This document shows positions 37,955 through 50,434 of a DNA stretch of 64,000 bases, piece by piece. The stretch's first letter is position 1, and each line of letters starts with the position of its first letter. Position numbers and translations under genes: made by a program. This DNA is from Lactifluus volemus (Eukaryota; Basidiomycota; Agaricomycetes; Russulales; Russulaceae). The notes under the pieces are model-generated. The model saw only the letters and a program-made list of their open reading frames with translations. It searched no databases and was not told the DNA's origin. The stretch spans positions 1,302,001 to 1,366,000 of the forward strand of contig WTXI01000006.1 of the NCBI GenBank assembly GCA_022376515.1. Reading direction: 5' to 3'.

Positions 37955-39783
37955 GACAAATTATGAAGACTCGAGTCGTCACCGGTGGAATTTTCTGACC
38001 CTGCTGTTAAGGAGACAAGCTGACCTCCGATATATACTGGTAGCTTACGGGGGGTTGGTTGGGGATTCAATCCTTGATCACCCCTCAAGCTAGTTGTATA
38101 GTCCATTAGGACAGCACAGTAGCTTGTTCTCGCAGGGGAAAGGGATGTTTAAAGGGTGCGTACCACACACTACTGCGGAGGCTTGACCTCCTTACTTTGT
38201 TGCTTTTAAATTCCACTAACCTGACCGCGCGGTCTACAGAGCCGATTCTGGGCCTACTTTTCCAGGCAACGGTGTCAAAATCAAATGACTGTGAGCAGCT
38301 GCCATATCTTCTCACGGGGTTAACATTACCATTACCAGTAAGTGATGGGGATGTATATGTGCCGTTTCACCATATTCATGTATCTCGCATGTGGTTAGTA
38401 CCTGTGCCTGCTGACGTTATCGACGGCACTTGTCTTTTGTAGTTGGTAACGGGCTGAGCGCTCTTTGCATCATACCTTTTGCTGATAATCCCAAATGTTC
38501 CACGAGGGAAATGACCAGCTGATACAATGCGCAAAGGTCAGGAACGCCCCATTTGGCCTGAAGGAGTGTACCCTAGCCCTTCCCCAGCGTTCCTGAGCTA
38601 GTCCATTTCGAAAAGTACGTGGGCACTTTTTGGTGCCACGGATCCATTACGACTTGGGCGCCTCAAAATCAGGCCAGCGTGTGTTTTCTCGAACATTGCG
38701 GCGCTTTTCATGCCCAAATGCCCTCAAGTCTTAACTTTCAGCAAGGCTTCGACCTTGCGGCGTTTTTCAGTGACCAAATGCAGACCTCAACTTTTAACCA
38801 TCAGTCAAATACGCGGTTTTTTTAGAGCTCGCGGCGTGTTTCAGCGCCCAAATGCGTTCTCGTTATTCCTCAAGTCAGGCGTCAGTCCCTCTCTTAGTTA
38901 CTCTCGGCACTTTTCAGCGCTCAAACGAAGTTCTCCTAAGTCATAACATCAGACACAAATGCTTTTGAGCTCTCACGATCGCGGCTCACCAGCGCTCACC
39001 CCCCATGGTTCATTTTATTCTACAATTATTTGATTGTTTATGCCTGTTGCCTCTACTTGTAATACTCACAGGTACACAGATCAGAGGGAGGATCTTTATT
39101 TAGTGTGTGTATCCTTTGGCGTCATCGCGTCATCGCCGCTCCACACATCAAACGATACATTTGTGTTATGTGTCCGCAGTCATCGTAACCTGTGGCGGTC
39201 TACAGGTCAAGTATTATAGAGAGGGTTATTAGACAGATGGAGGAATGGAGAGTAAATCGAGATAGTTACGTCTATATCCACTTCAGTTACGGTGTGGCAC
39301 CTGGGGGTTTCTGTTGATCCATACTAGGTCATATTTATCCCTTTGTCACTCAAGTCGATGGATGTGATTCCGGGCGAATCTAGATGGGTGCCACGGCTTC
39401 TTCATGTGTACTGTAAATAAAATCGAATCGACGTTCGTTCTATATCCGGATCGCACTTTGCGGCAAGGCGTATTGGAAATAATAACTACGTTCTCACGCA
39501 TCATGAACAAATGACTTCACACAGTTTCCTACCATCATTCTCCCCATTATTAGCCGCTGGCTGATGAACAACTATACCCACCTATGGGTCGATAGCCAAA
39601 TACATCAGGTTGAGGTTGCACAATCGTTATACAGATTTCTTAGTATAGTTCAAGTTCCCAGTGGGTATCAGCAAAAGTTGTTGAAAAATGATATCCCCAT
39701 GCCTCGGAAAAACGATCGTCATGTACGCGACCTAGGCGCGTCATTAGTGTTGTCATCGAGATTTCCAACGTGAAATGCAGCTC
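37955..39783. other. Spacer with a degenerate repeat block
   Basis: No gene is recognised. The block at about 38600-38945 has loosely repeated units. The rest includes the promoter side of zinc-finger paralogue B. Confidence 0.4.
38600..38945. repeat. Degenerate tandem repeat, roughly 60-80 bp spacing
   Basis: The phrase ggc(g/a)ctttTcAgxgcccaaatgc, followed after a gap by ctcaagtc, recurs about four times (starting near 38630, 38698, 38758, 38826 and 38908), with many changes between copies. The diverged state suggests an old array. Confidence 0.55.
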
Positions 39784-40660
39784 TCAGGCGCGAGAAAAAG
39801 TGTCCTGACTATAGTTGGGCCCGATCAATAAAAAGTCACTGATAGGTACCAAGAGTGCGTTGACATCTGGATTGGGCTTTGAGTTGTGCTTATCCTCACA
39901 CGCCATCTCTACAGGATTCAGGTTACTCCGAAAGACTAGAGTTTCACTTCCAACACGGTCAGGGTTATACCTGACAATGTAAGACTTTGGAAGGCTGAAA
40001 TTCACTTCCTTCCTGAAACTTCCAATCGAAGCGAGGCCAAAAGTTGACTAAGGCGGTTGTTCATGGCAAACTCATGATCCGAAACAACCCAAAGATGGTG
40101 GATGACCTTTAACCATATATACGCCTCCCCCTGGAACGCTTCATATCTCTCCCAAATGAGAAAATGGACGTACATTGAGTTCCGCCGCTGCGCCCTGGAG
40201 AAATAGAATGATAGACGCACAAACTTGACCTTATGAAGCGTTTTAAAAAAACGGCATCTGCTGCGTTCCCACCCCGATTCGTGGCAAACGGGAGCCCAGC
40301 TAATCAAATTCAAGATAACACCCGGACCCATCAGGTAAAAGTTCATTACAAGTAACTTGGTATCTTCGTTGAAGACGGCAAGTCGATCGTGGTTGATGCT
40401 GCACAGCGTTTTGACCCCCACACTTCGAGCAGTACCCCTCGGGGATCCAGCACAAGCGCTCGCCTATGTTATCGAGTACCCAGTTCCCGAACGACTTTTT
40501 CTTCTGGAGGACTTCGGAGTCGAGGTGTGCGACTGTTCATTCGGTCTTCGTTTGTATGGGTATGACAGTGTCCACATTCCACACCGGATACCAAGCCGTG
40601 ACTGGATGGACCCTCCATGTATTTGATGTTTGATAAGAAAAAATGGGGATGGAAAGTGGA
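39640..40660 (-). pseudogene. Broken copy of the 3' end of the NACHT-WD40 gene
   Basis: Minus-strand reading gives fragments of the same protein end found at 45927-46230: YPVWNVDTVIPIQTKTE, KKKSFGNWVLDNIGERLC, then after a frame change GVKTLCSINHDRLAVFNED. An in-frame stop (after QTKTE) and the frameshift near 40415 show decay. Non-coding DNA beyond the stop is shared too. 39784-40260 matches 45475-45900, and 39640-39930 matches 43680-43935. It is therefore a segmental duplication of the NLR tail plus downstream flank, not an independent gene. Confidence 0.75.
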
Positions 40661-41609
40661 TGCAGGTAACGGGACATCTCGGTTGAGTGGTGTGTTGTGA
40701 ATGGGCGGAGGTTCAACGTTCAACGTTCAACTGTCAGTCAAATTGCGTAGATGTTTTTTTTTTCAAACGAGGTGTTCGAGGTATTGGAGGATCCATCAAT
40801 AATGGCCTATTTGTACCTTTACTAGTCGGGGTCTTGGCCCCTGAACAAGAATCAACAAATTGATTTCTTTCTGCCCCCTAATTGGCCCTACCTGATGAGG
40901 GGGGACACGTCAGAGTGACGAGTGAGAAGGCCCGAACGGGGGGCTGACATAAGCGCCCCCCACAAATTTTAATTGTACTACCGAGTGAGACACAGAAAAG
41001 AGGTAAGGTCTGAGGTCACCTGCCGAGAGAACCAGAGAACAAGGAGAAAGGCTGTGCTACCGAGCGAGACAGGTGAAAGGGGGAGAGAGCAGTTAGACTT
41101 ATGTAAACAAAGTTTTAAGTCGATTAATCTCTCACACTCACTGCGCGTGGTGGCAGCACTGCTTTTGGTTGCTTTATTGCTTCCGCCCTCAGCGCTCAGC
41201 GTGCAGTGTCGGGTTTTCAAGGACCAGACAACCCAGGAGCCGATCTAAGGTCGCGAAGCAGAGATGGGAGACTAAAAAAGGGTATAGCGGACGTCCTCAT
41301 AGTAATAATCCTTGTTCCTTTATATACGGTGCTGTATAGAAACCCTGCTAGTTCGTATCGACTACGAGGTATACCACCTACAACTAGCGCGAAGGATTAA
41401 AAACAAGACTAACAAGTACGATCGGAAATAAAGATACCTATTAGAAAGCTGAAGGACGGCGCCGTCGACGGACACCTCTAAAAGAAGCCGAAATTACTTC
41501 TCTGATACGGGGGGTGGGATGGGAAATGCTAGTGAAAGAGTGGGGGTTCGTACGGGGGGCCGACCATAGCAGGTAAGCTACGACACCGCGAAATAGGTAG
41601 CTGGATCCA
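40661..41609. other. Spacer downstream of the AIM9-like gene
   Basis: No gene is recognised. Runs such as aacggggggctgacataagcg (40936 on) and tacggggggccgaccatag (about 41552) flank a purine-rich stretch of about 600 bp. This could be relic transposon DNA, but no coding domain, terminal repeat or target duplication supports the idea. Confidence 0.35.
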
Positions 41610-43496
41610 TTATGTGTATTTCAACTCGTCCATGTCGTCGAAAGGCCAGTGCGCCTCGACCTGAGCCCGATCCGCCTCCGACTCGGCCGCCGCCAATCCA
41701 TCCTCCTTCAACTGCTTGCTGCGTGCCATGGCCTCCTCATAGTACTCGACAGGCACCCAACCCTCCGGCCCGTGGCCAATCACGGCCCGGCACTCCTCTA
41801 GAGCCTCATCCACTTCCCTCTGTTCCTTGTCTAGCTCCCTCGTCTGGTGTACGTCATCTGGGTCGAACACGACAGGACACGGCGCGCCTCCCCCTGCGAG
41901 CGTCTCCCAGTTTTGTGTTGCGTCTATCAGTGCGACCTTCAGCGCGAGAGTTTCGCCCTCCCACGGGTCGCTGGCGTGGCGGAAAAGGCGGCGGTGGAAC
42001 AGATTTATGGGGTCCGCCAATGCCGCATAATGAAGCTTGTTGTACTTTTCTGTGTTTTTGACGTAGTAGTAGTGGACGAGGCGGCGACGGTAGAGTTCCA
42101 TCTCTTCGCTTTGCTGATTTTCGTCCAAGTCGTCCAAGCTCTCCGGTGGCAAAGGCCGCGTCATAGATTGCGAGCCAAGATCATGGATGTTCTGTAGTTG
42201 TTGGGGTATACCGGCAAGGAGGAACAGGGGTAGGATCGAGGTGTGCTGCCAGTCGATCAGGCTGACGACTGGCAAGCCAGAGTCGGGCGATCTGGAAACG
42301 ATGATATTGCTCGGCTGGAGGTCAGGATGGCGGATGCGGAAATGGCCGAGGGCCAAGTCCCTAGGGATGAGTGACGACGCGATGAGGAGATAGCGTTCAA
42401 GGTTCTCGATGTGATCCGACGGTGGCTGCTCCTTGTACTGGTAACCTTCCCTCCTTGCGCGTCGGAACGGCAACAGCGGTCGACCGAACTGCTTCAGATA
42501 AGCAATTTCCTTATCGGCTCCTTGTTTGAGCGCAGCTTCGGCACTTTCGTCTATAGTTATCAGTTAGTTTTAGAGTGTAATAAAAAAGGCAGAGAGCGAC
42601 CTACATGGTCCTCGACCTACGTCGAGCTGAGCCCTTCTGCCATACCACAGAGGCAGTCTTGTATCTGGACCAACGCAGAACCGCTCGTCCTCCAGCGGAA
42701 TACCCGGATTTCTAGCCACCGTCTCTAAGTCTTTTGAATAGTATAGGCTTCCGCCTGCCGGAAAAGGAATCGACATCATCTTCGACTCGAGTTCAGCAAC
42801 TTGATGCGTGATGGAAATAATGTCCCTTTCCCCTAGGTCAAACCATATATCGCTCAAGCTCGTGCCTTGAGCGAATTGCATAAAGATATACTCGGTCTCT
42901 GCCGCGTTGTCCGTCGAAGCAGAGTATCCGTATACTTCAGGTATAGGCAGACCAGAGGACCGGAGTAAGGCCATAGTAGCGACCTCACTAGCGACGGCGA
43001 GTTTCTTGGGAATTGTGACCGGATACGGGATGCGCGCCACCATTTGGAACTGATCACGCATGGTGATAAGGAAGGTACGGTTGAACCCACCCTCGGCGAG
43101 TTTTCTGAGGTCGAGGATATCGCCAGGACTCCGGTCTACGGATGCGGCTGCAAGTCGACATAGCCCATCGACGTTGAAGACACGTCTGCGCTCTGCATGG
43201 CGAAGGGCATCGTTGACGCTGAAAACGTTAGAATTACGGGTTAGACAATATACGCCATAGAATAACAAGTATGAGACTTACATCCATCGCCCTGATGTAT
43301 AGTCAAACAGATCGTCGTTCTGAAGATGCGTTGTCGTAGAGAACGTACGACGTGGGGGCCAGCGGGTCCGGGTGGCGATGGAGCTCGAGTTGGAAAAGGG
43401 AAAGGAACGCAGTGGGGAGTGAGGATGGCGTAGAGATTGCAAGACTGGAACTGCCAGAAAGTCGAAGACGAGCCTCGCCCGCTCAAGACGGGTCAT
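41610..43496 (-). CDS. AIM9-like mitochondrial phosphotransferase (APH/kinase-fold)
   Basis: Exons 43496-43282, 43218-42605 and 42550-41610 join in phase for 589 residues. The N terminus is Arg/Ser-rich with RRTFSTTTH, fitting a mitochondrial presequence. LFDYTSGRW then opens the fold seen in yeast Aim9. The aminoglycoside-phosphotransferase-type kinase domain has LAEGGFNRTF (glycine loop), MVARIPYP (ATP-site region), EYIFMQFAQGTSLSDIW (hinge), FRIRHPDLQPSNIIVS (catalytic loop HPDLxxxNI) and VVSLIDWQH (metal-binding D). All key residues are present, so it should bind ATP. Its substrate is unknown in any fungus. The family is greatly expanded in agarics. A C-terminal helical region rich in Glu and Arg follows the kinase fold. 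Confidence 0.85.
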
Positions 43497-45926
43497 GCCA
43501 ACATACGTGGAGAGGCTGCATACTTTTTTGTTCAGCGTCGGGTTCGGCTTTCACGTTTCAACTCCTGTAAGCTAAGTAGCACGTGTAAGTTTTCGTATTT
43601 GGAAATAAATTACCGAAATAAATAACTAACCGCCCACCTAAGTTGGGGTTGTACGATTGTTATTTCAATGATCTCAGTCCGAGTCCGAGTCTCTAGTGGG
43701 TATCAGCAAAAGTTGACATCCCCGAGCGTCAAAGTACGAGCCATTACTCAAGCCATTACTGTAATCATTTCAATCGACTCTCATATGCGCGACCTAAAGC
43801 GCGTCATCATGATTCGTGTTGTTGTCGAAAATTCCAACGCTCGCAGGCGCGAGAAAAGAGGTCCAGACTGATCAATCAAAAATCGCTGATAGCTAGGTAC
43901 CAAGAGTGCAGTGCGTTGACATCTGGATTAGGCTTCGAGTTGTGCTTACCCTGTCAACTAAATTAATCCAACTCGTCCAAGAGCGGGTCGTCTCGTGTAT
44001 CTATCACACCTCTTCCCCATTCCTTATTCCACCGTCCGGAACCAAGGTCGGAACTCACGGCTGCGTCTTGGCCGGCAAAACCCGTAACATTCCCATGCAC
44101 TTTTAACCGCCGGCCCAAAGTCGCGACTCGAGAGAACATCGGCGCTATTGATGATATTGCCCTTGTAGAAGTGCCATCCGGCCACTTGAAACTGAATTAT
44201 TATTGCCACCTAAATCCATGAAACAGCGTAGTCGGAGCAGCTCCCCTAGTGAAAAATATCGCAATTTCTGCGTCTCTTTTGTCTTTGCAGGCCTGGGCAA
44301 GCAAATGTCTCGTGGTCTCTAACATGCGTCAATTAGTGGAGATGAGCCCATGCTCGGTATATGCCCCGCACTCGCTATGGGTAAAAAGCATGTCCTTATT
44401 GCAGAAGGAAAGACGATATCATACAGCCGTCCTCACTTCAGTAGCACATGGTCAGGGCTGCACTGGTGGCTGTCTGAACGTCCTTTCTATCAAGAATAAC
44501 CGTGCGACAGCTGTGCTTGGCTCTCCCATCTCCGGAACTACCAACGACATTGCACTTTTCCAATCAGCACCATGACGGGAGATATGGGGTAAGATGATCC
44601 GGTTCAGGTCTGTATATGAGACGGAAGCCCCAGGGATTTGTGAGGCTAAGAGATAATATCGCAACCGCGAGTTATGGACACCTATTTCCTCAACTGTTGG
44701 CAAAAAAGCTTTACAGAGAGCGTGACCTCGGAACTCAAACCTTGCATCCTCCTCAATGAGCAGAAGTGTGGGTGTTGCTCCGCTCTTCGCGAGCAGGTAG
44801 CATACCTTTAATAAAATATAAGAAAGACTAAGCGCAAGGATCTGAGACTCCCGTATAGGATTCAGAAACCTCACCCTAGGACCTCAAGTAACGAGTTCAA
44901 GGTTCTCGCGCACCCTTGCCAGGGCCGGAAAATTAATGATTAATCTAATCTAATCTATATGATATCAGAGTCGCCACATCTATGATGTATTAAAGCTTCT
45001 TTGCCTTTGCCTTTGCCTTGCTTCACCCTAGTGTGAAGAATTCCACCACATTCCCTCTTGTCTTTGCTCTTTGGGTCTTACCTGTTGTGTGCTTATCTTC
45101 TGCAGCTGTATGGTGATGACCTTGAGGATGCCCAGCCAAATGTCTTGTAGATACTGAAAAGCAACAACCAGGTTGCCTTTGATTCCTTTATCTGGCATGA
45201 ATCTGAGTCATGAAATGACAACTACATCAACCTATTTCAGTTTACTGTCAGTGGCAAGCACAAGATCAGCAAAAAGGTTTATTCAATGGCAAGAGAGAGC
45301 CATTGAATAAACCTTTTGCTGATCTTGTGCTTGCTACTGACAGTAAATTGAAATAGGATGATGTGGTTGTCATTCAGTGACTCAGATTCATGCCAGAATC
45401 AGCCAGATAGAGGAATAAAAGGCAACCTGGTTGTTGCTTTTCAGTATGTACAAGACATTTGGCTGTATTACTCTGAAAGACTAGAGTTTCACTTCCAACA
45501 CCATCAAGTTTATACCTGACATTTAGGCTGACAATGTAAGACTCTGGAAGGTGGACATTCACTCCTCCCAATCGAAGCGAGGCCAAAAGTCGACAACTGC
45601 AATACAGTACGAGACGGTTGTTCTCGGCAAGCATGACCCAAGACAGCCAAATGGCCTTAACCATATACATCTTCCCTTGGAACCTGAAAAGTACTCCTCC
45701 ATACCTCCCAAACGAGAAAATGGACATATATTGATGATGAGTGAGAGGTATAACTGACTCTGGATATTTGTGAACTATATTCTGCCGTGGCGCCCTGGAG
45801 AAATAGAATAGACGCACAAACTTGACATTACGTTTAAAAAACGGCACCTCTGTAGCGTGCCCCCTAAAATAATAGATACGTCACCAAGCCCGATTCGTCG
45901 CAAACGGGTGCTCAGCTAGTTCAAAT
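43497..45926. other. Spacer between the AIM9-like gene and the NACHT-WD40 gene
   Basis: No gene is recognised. 43680-43935 and 45475-45926 match one continuous stretch at 39640-40260, so the roughly 1.5 kb between them (about 43940-45474) looks like an insertion. It contains a (taatc)n stretch near 44940-44960 and ends in the palindrome at 45135-45473. Confidence 0.5.
45135..45473. repeat. Long inverted repeat, arms about 156 and 175 nt, 8-nt spacer
   Basis: Left arm 45135-45290 and right arm 45299-45473 are near-perfect reverse complements around aagagaga (45291-45298). The outer ends are gccaaatgtcttgta and tacaagacatttggc. Small insertions in the right arm explain the length difference. 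Transcription would give a hairpin with a stem of about 150 bp. It may be a fold-back transposon relic or a source of small RNA. Confidence 0.88.
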
Positions 45927-48900
45927 TCAAGATAACACGCGGAGATATTCCATCATCGGGTGAAAGTTGATAACAAGTAAGGCGCCGTCTTCGTTGAGAA
46001 TGGCAAGTCGATCGTGGCTGATGCTGCACTGCGTCTTGACCCCCCACTTCGAGCAGTATTCCTCGGGGATGCAGCACAAGCGCTCGCCCATGTTATCGAG
46101 TACCCAATTCCCGAACGACTGTTTCTTCTGGGGAACTTCGAGGTGTGCGACGGTTCGATCGGTCTTCGTTTGTACAGGTGTGACGGTGTCCGCATTCCAC
46201 ACCGAATACCACGGCGGTTGGTTCCATAAGCGGCTAGTGATTTCCAGAAGGCACGACCCTCCCGTCTCCGTGAAACTGGCGTAAGCCGTGGCCATCTTGA
46301 ACGGATCGCGACGGCGAAGCTCGTGCCTGCTACCCTCAGCCGTCTCCAAGTCTACCTTCCACAACTCTGTCGTTCTGACCACGATCAACTCCTCGCCTTT
46401 CCAACAGCGCGCCGCCAAAGGTCTCGTCTTTCCGGGCAGTTGCTTCCACCGCAACGAACCAGATTCAAGGTCGCAGGCACAGATATACGACACATTGGAA
46501 ACGAAGAAGACTATTGCTATGTGCTTATTCGTCGCCGAAAATTCCATGGTGCAGATGTCCCAGTCAGTGAAGGTTTCATGGAGTTCGATTGGCCATGTCG
46601 TGGTGGAACGTCTTTTCGACTTCAGATCGGCCACCTCCAGGAGACCATGGCCAGTCTTTCCTTTATAAAAGCTCAGAGTCGCGAGCTTGCTCTCATCGGA
46701 TGACACTGCTAGGTGTTCAATATTGTGATCTCCAAGCTGTACCACGTCCTCGGAGGTGCCTTCATCGCGCACTCGGGATAATAATTGCCGCTTCCCCGCC
46801 TTCACGATATAGCAGTTACTGGTTAAAATCACTCCTGCGGCCTTGATACTGGGGGTGTGGCCTAAACGTCCACGAGGGGGATGGATCAGGTCCCAGACAT
46901 GAACCACTTCTTCATCGCAGAAGGCAAACAGGCGACAATCGGGTGAGATTACAGGGAAACGGTCGAGTCCTGTGCTGTCGATGCTCAGCAAATTACTCCT
47001 TTCCAATAAACGATATGGTGCAATGCTCCATCGTCGGAGTACATCGTCGCAGACAACCGTCAACACGGATGCGTCGAGGGAAAGGGCGTAAACTGGATTT
47101 GAGAGAGAAGTGGAGGCAAGGACCTTCTTTTCTCTTCGATCATCCGCAGTTAACAAGTAGATTCTGTGGTTGACAGGGGCGCTAGAGTGCGAAGAGATTG
47201 CGCATGCCCACGCTGCCGCTGAGGTACCGGCGAACGAGAGGCGGACTTCCCAACTATCATTCGCAACATCGTGCGCCTCTGCTAACCACCTTGTGGACAG
47301 CCTGAATGTTTCTCTCCCACCGTCAGGGGTGTTCGAGTGGTCGTATGGGCCAATCTTCAACTCCCTTTGTGAGACAGATGCTAACAAATCCGAAGCCGTG
47401 GCCATGCAATGCACGGCAGATGAGTGAGAATGAGGATGGATGTTGCTATCAGGTTCCCAGGACGAGTTGTGCAGCCTCCATAACTGAATTCGTCCATCGC
47501 GACATCCCACCAACAGGACATTGACGTCTTGATTGAAGGTAGCGCACGTGACCTGCATGGGCAGTGGCGACGATGGCAGCCTGTCCCCACTGTATGGAAA
47601 TGATAGTTGGGTCTCCTTGGGTATGCGGGAATCAACAGTCTTGAGCAAGAGGCCGGAAGTGATGGATGCCAAGTATGCTGGTTGGCACGCCAGCGCAATG
47701 GGCATCCCACCATTAACCTCAGATCCACGGGCCCCAAACCTGTACTTCTCGAGCTGAACGCCGGTAAGTGGTGAAGCCGTGATAAGATGCATGGGTGTGG
47801 CAAGGACGAGACGGGGCTCGGAAGAGTCAGCCGAAAAAGCGAGACGTCGGGGGGTGCTATGATTACCGCCTAAGTTACGAATTGTACACAGCTCTTCAGG
47901 CCACGCTTCGTGGAAGCCGAGTGTGATGCAGGGAATGTTCTGATATCGTGCTGAGTACACGCGGTACAATGCTGTACCCTGTGGCGTGAAGGGTAATGCG
48001 GAAAAATATGTGTGTAATGCGCTATTGTTGAGAATGTTCCCGAATTGACCGACAAACCGTATGGCGTCTTGGAGGATCTCAACAGAAGACGTGAACGGAT
48101 TTTGCTTGCAGAAAACACAGATAATGGCGTAAGGAGAGTGTTTAAAAAGACAGGGAAAATGCTACACATACCTGGTCAAGGTCTGCCAAAGTGTGCTGCA
48201 ATAACTCCAGGGCAGCGTCCAAGAGCTTCAACAGACTCATCACCTCCAGCCACTCCAACAACTTCTCCATGAGAAACGCCTCCAACATGTGTAGGTTGCC
48301 ACTGTCGCCGGATATATGCACGAATGCATAAGTGCAGGCATATCGAAGTCCGGTAGTAATGTGCCGAGAAATCATCTCGGGTGTCACGTCTTTGTTTGTC
48401 AGCGAGGGATTGCGCAATCCGCATATATCCCTCCTCAAGTTCGTCTCCATCAAAGAGAAACAGTGCGAGCCAAGCTGGACCGAGGCGTGGTGCAAGTCGA
48501 TGAACCAAGTCGAAGGACACCGCTCTCGCGAAGTCACAAAGTCACAAAAGGAAGAGTGCGCGGTTCGCACGGTGATGGCCCCGCCGCGGGTGCGACGCAG
48601 GACGAGGACGGACCCGAGATTCTCGACTAGTGAGCGGATCGCACCGTCAACGTTGACGTCACCATCATTACCACCTGGTTCGAGGAGCTCGCAGATCGTA
48701 GATACAGTTAATGGCTGCTTGGCCGCCATGACCGTACCGAGGACCCGACGATATAGCGACGCGAGATCCTTATCATCTGCGACGGCCGGAAGCGCAATTT
48801 TGAGAGCTTCGGTGTACAGCGCGTCTAGATTACCTTCTGGCGTGGCCCGCATCTCCACGCTCGAAATGCGCGCGATAATTTCGCGCGGTCTGGGCCGGTT

Positions 48901-50434
48901 GACGAGGAGCCATGACGAAAGCTGCGCGCACTGGAAGAGACCGGAAGCCTTGGAAGCGAGCGCGGCGGCGTCCTTTTCGATCTGCGACGCGGTCCAGGTG
49001 TTCTCCAGCCCCGCTACTTTGCAAATCGTCTGCAGCTCGTGTTGTAGGAATCGCTCGACGTCGCCATCGTCCTTGTCAGCACCCACGGCCAAAGAAATCT
49101 TCTTCAGTGGTTGGAGGGTCTCAATAACGCCCCGCAGGTCGTCCTGCGCGCGACTGGAGAGGAACACTTTGACGATGGAGGGAAGATGCGGAAGGCCTGA
49201 GCGTATTGCAGCCAGGAAGGAGGGACGAATGTCATCAGGGCATTCATCCACCCCATCGATAACGAGCACAATGGTCGACGAAGGACAGATGGATGCAAAC
49301 TCCTGCAGGGGTGTCACGATCAGAGCCATGAATTGTTCCTCAATAGTCGAGTTGCCATTGTTGTATCGTTCCAGCGCCTGGACGATGAGTTCACGAAGAC
49401 CGGAGACGAATGAGAGGCCGTAAGCGAGGAGAGTGACGGCCGACAGGGCCAGAGGTGCGTCATCGTGTCGGAAAAAGAAGCAACTGTAAGGCCGCCGCTT
49501 GGCGTGCAACATCGCCACGAGCTCATGACTGATGGAACTCTTTCCTGAACCCGCGACGCCGTTCAGCCAGCATAGCCTGGGCTCGTCGGAGCTACGAACC
49601 CATGCCCAAATGCGAGCGATGTACCGCTTTCTGGTACCGGAAAGGCATCGTCGGTCAGAACGCCAACCGCCCGTGTCCAGACCTTCGGTGATCCGGGTTC
49701 GTACGGCCTCGTCGCCTAACGTAAATACGCCGCTTCATCCAGCGCGCTCTGTGGCGTGGAATAAGAAGAAGTTCACTCACGGAGGTATTTGGCATCCATC
49801 CCAGTTGAAAGCGAGGTCCCAAGCTTTTTGGGGAAGAACCACGTCAAATACTGTGGACCGATGATCATCGGGGGACTTACCATGAATTTATGGATGCACT
49901 CGTCAATCTCGATATTCAAATCCTGGATAAGAGAAGCGTCAGAAACGCAATTGATGGCCCTTCTGAAAGCACTATCTTGCGCGAGATCGGAAAGCTTGCG
50001 AGGAACGCCAGAGAGTGAACTGCCGAGACAGGGTTCAGTACAACATGGGAATGAGAGCCATCAATTCATCTACTACCCTACCTTTCCAGGGCATCCACAC
50101 GCATCCTAGTACCTTTGTCTGTGTCAAAGTCATCACGATCCTTGAGTTCGGTATGTATGACATCGATCAGTTTGGTGACCTTGATGCCGATATCATAACA
50201 AGCTTGCTTGTTGTGCTTGGTACCCTATGATAGTAACTGAATCAGATCGAGTCAGAGTAATACTAGACCGAATTTGACCTCAATGATATCCATGATACTC
50301 TTCACCGTGGTGACGATGCCTTCAAGCCCGGGCACCAGCGAAATCTCGACCGCGTTCACCAATGTCTCTATGGATATCTTCAGGCCACCATACACCTCAC
50401 TTCGCCGGCTTTGCGAGGAAAGTTCAGACGACAT
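45927..50434 (-). CDS. NACHT-WD40 STAND NTPase (fungal NLR-like receptor)
   Basis: Six exons, 50434-50264, 50224-50082, 50019-49881, 49850-49781, 49715-48172 and 48104-45927, join in phase for 1,414 residues. An N-terminal helical region (VNAVEISLVPGLEGIVTTVK, then KHNKQACYDIGIKVTKLID) resembles HeLo/MLKL-type helical bundles. The NACHT domain has the P-loop LNGVAGSGKSS, an Mg/Walker B motif IVLVIDGVDECPDD and the sensor-like VKVFLSSRAQDD. A winged-helix region follows, then HTYFSALPFTPQGTALYRVY, which in this family introduces the WD40 half. Propeller blades are seen as VTCATFNQDVNVLLVGCRDG, IQLWRLHN and similar repeats. Fungal NLRs of this type sense non-self or damage by propeller binding and oligomerise through NACHT. 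A broken copy of its 3' end lies at 39.6-40.7 kb. The ligand is unknown. Confidence 0.88.

Noticed and set aside
40900..41600. Possible relic of an LTR element
   Set aside because: G-run sequences occur at both ends, but I could not find matching terminal repeats, a target duplication or any coding domain.
44840..44990. tRNA-like or SINE-like sequence with a B-box-like gagttcaaggttctc and a (taatc)n tail
   Set aside because: No A box at the right distance and no cloverleaf fold could be drawn, so there is no firm basis to call it.
48332..49423. 363-codon plus-strand frame
   Set aside because: It is antisense to the NACHT exon of the NACHT-WD40 gene, whose P-loop, Walker B and splice phases are clear. 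The plus frame has no family feature.
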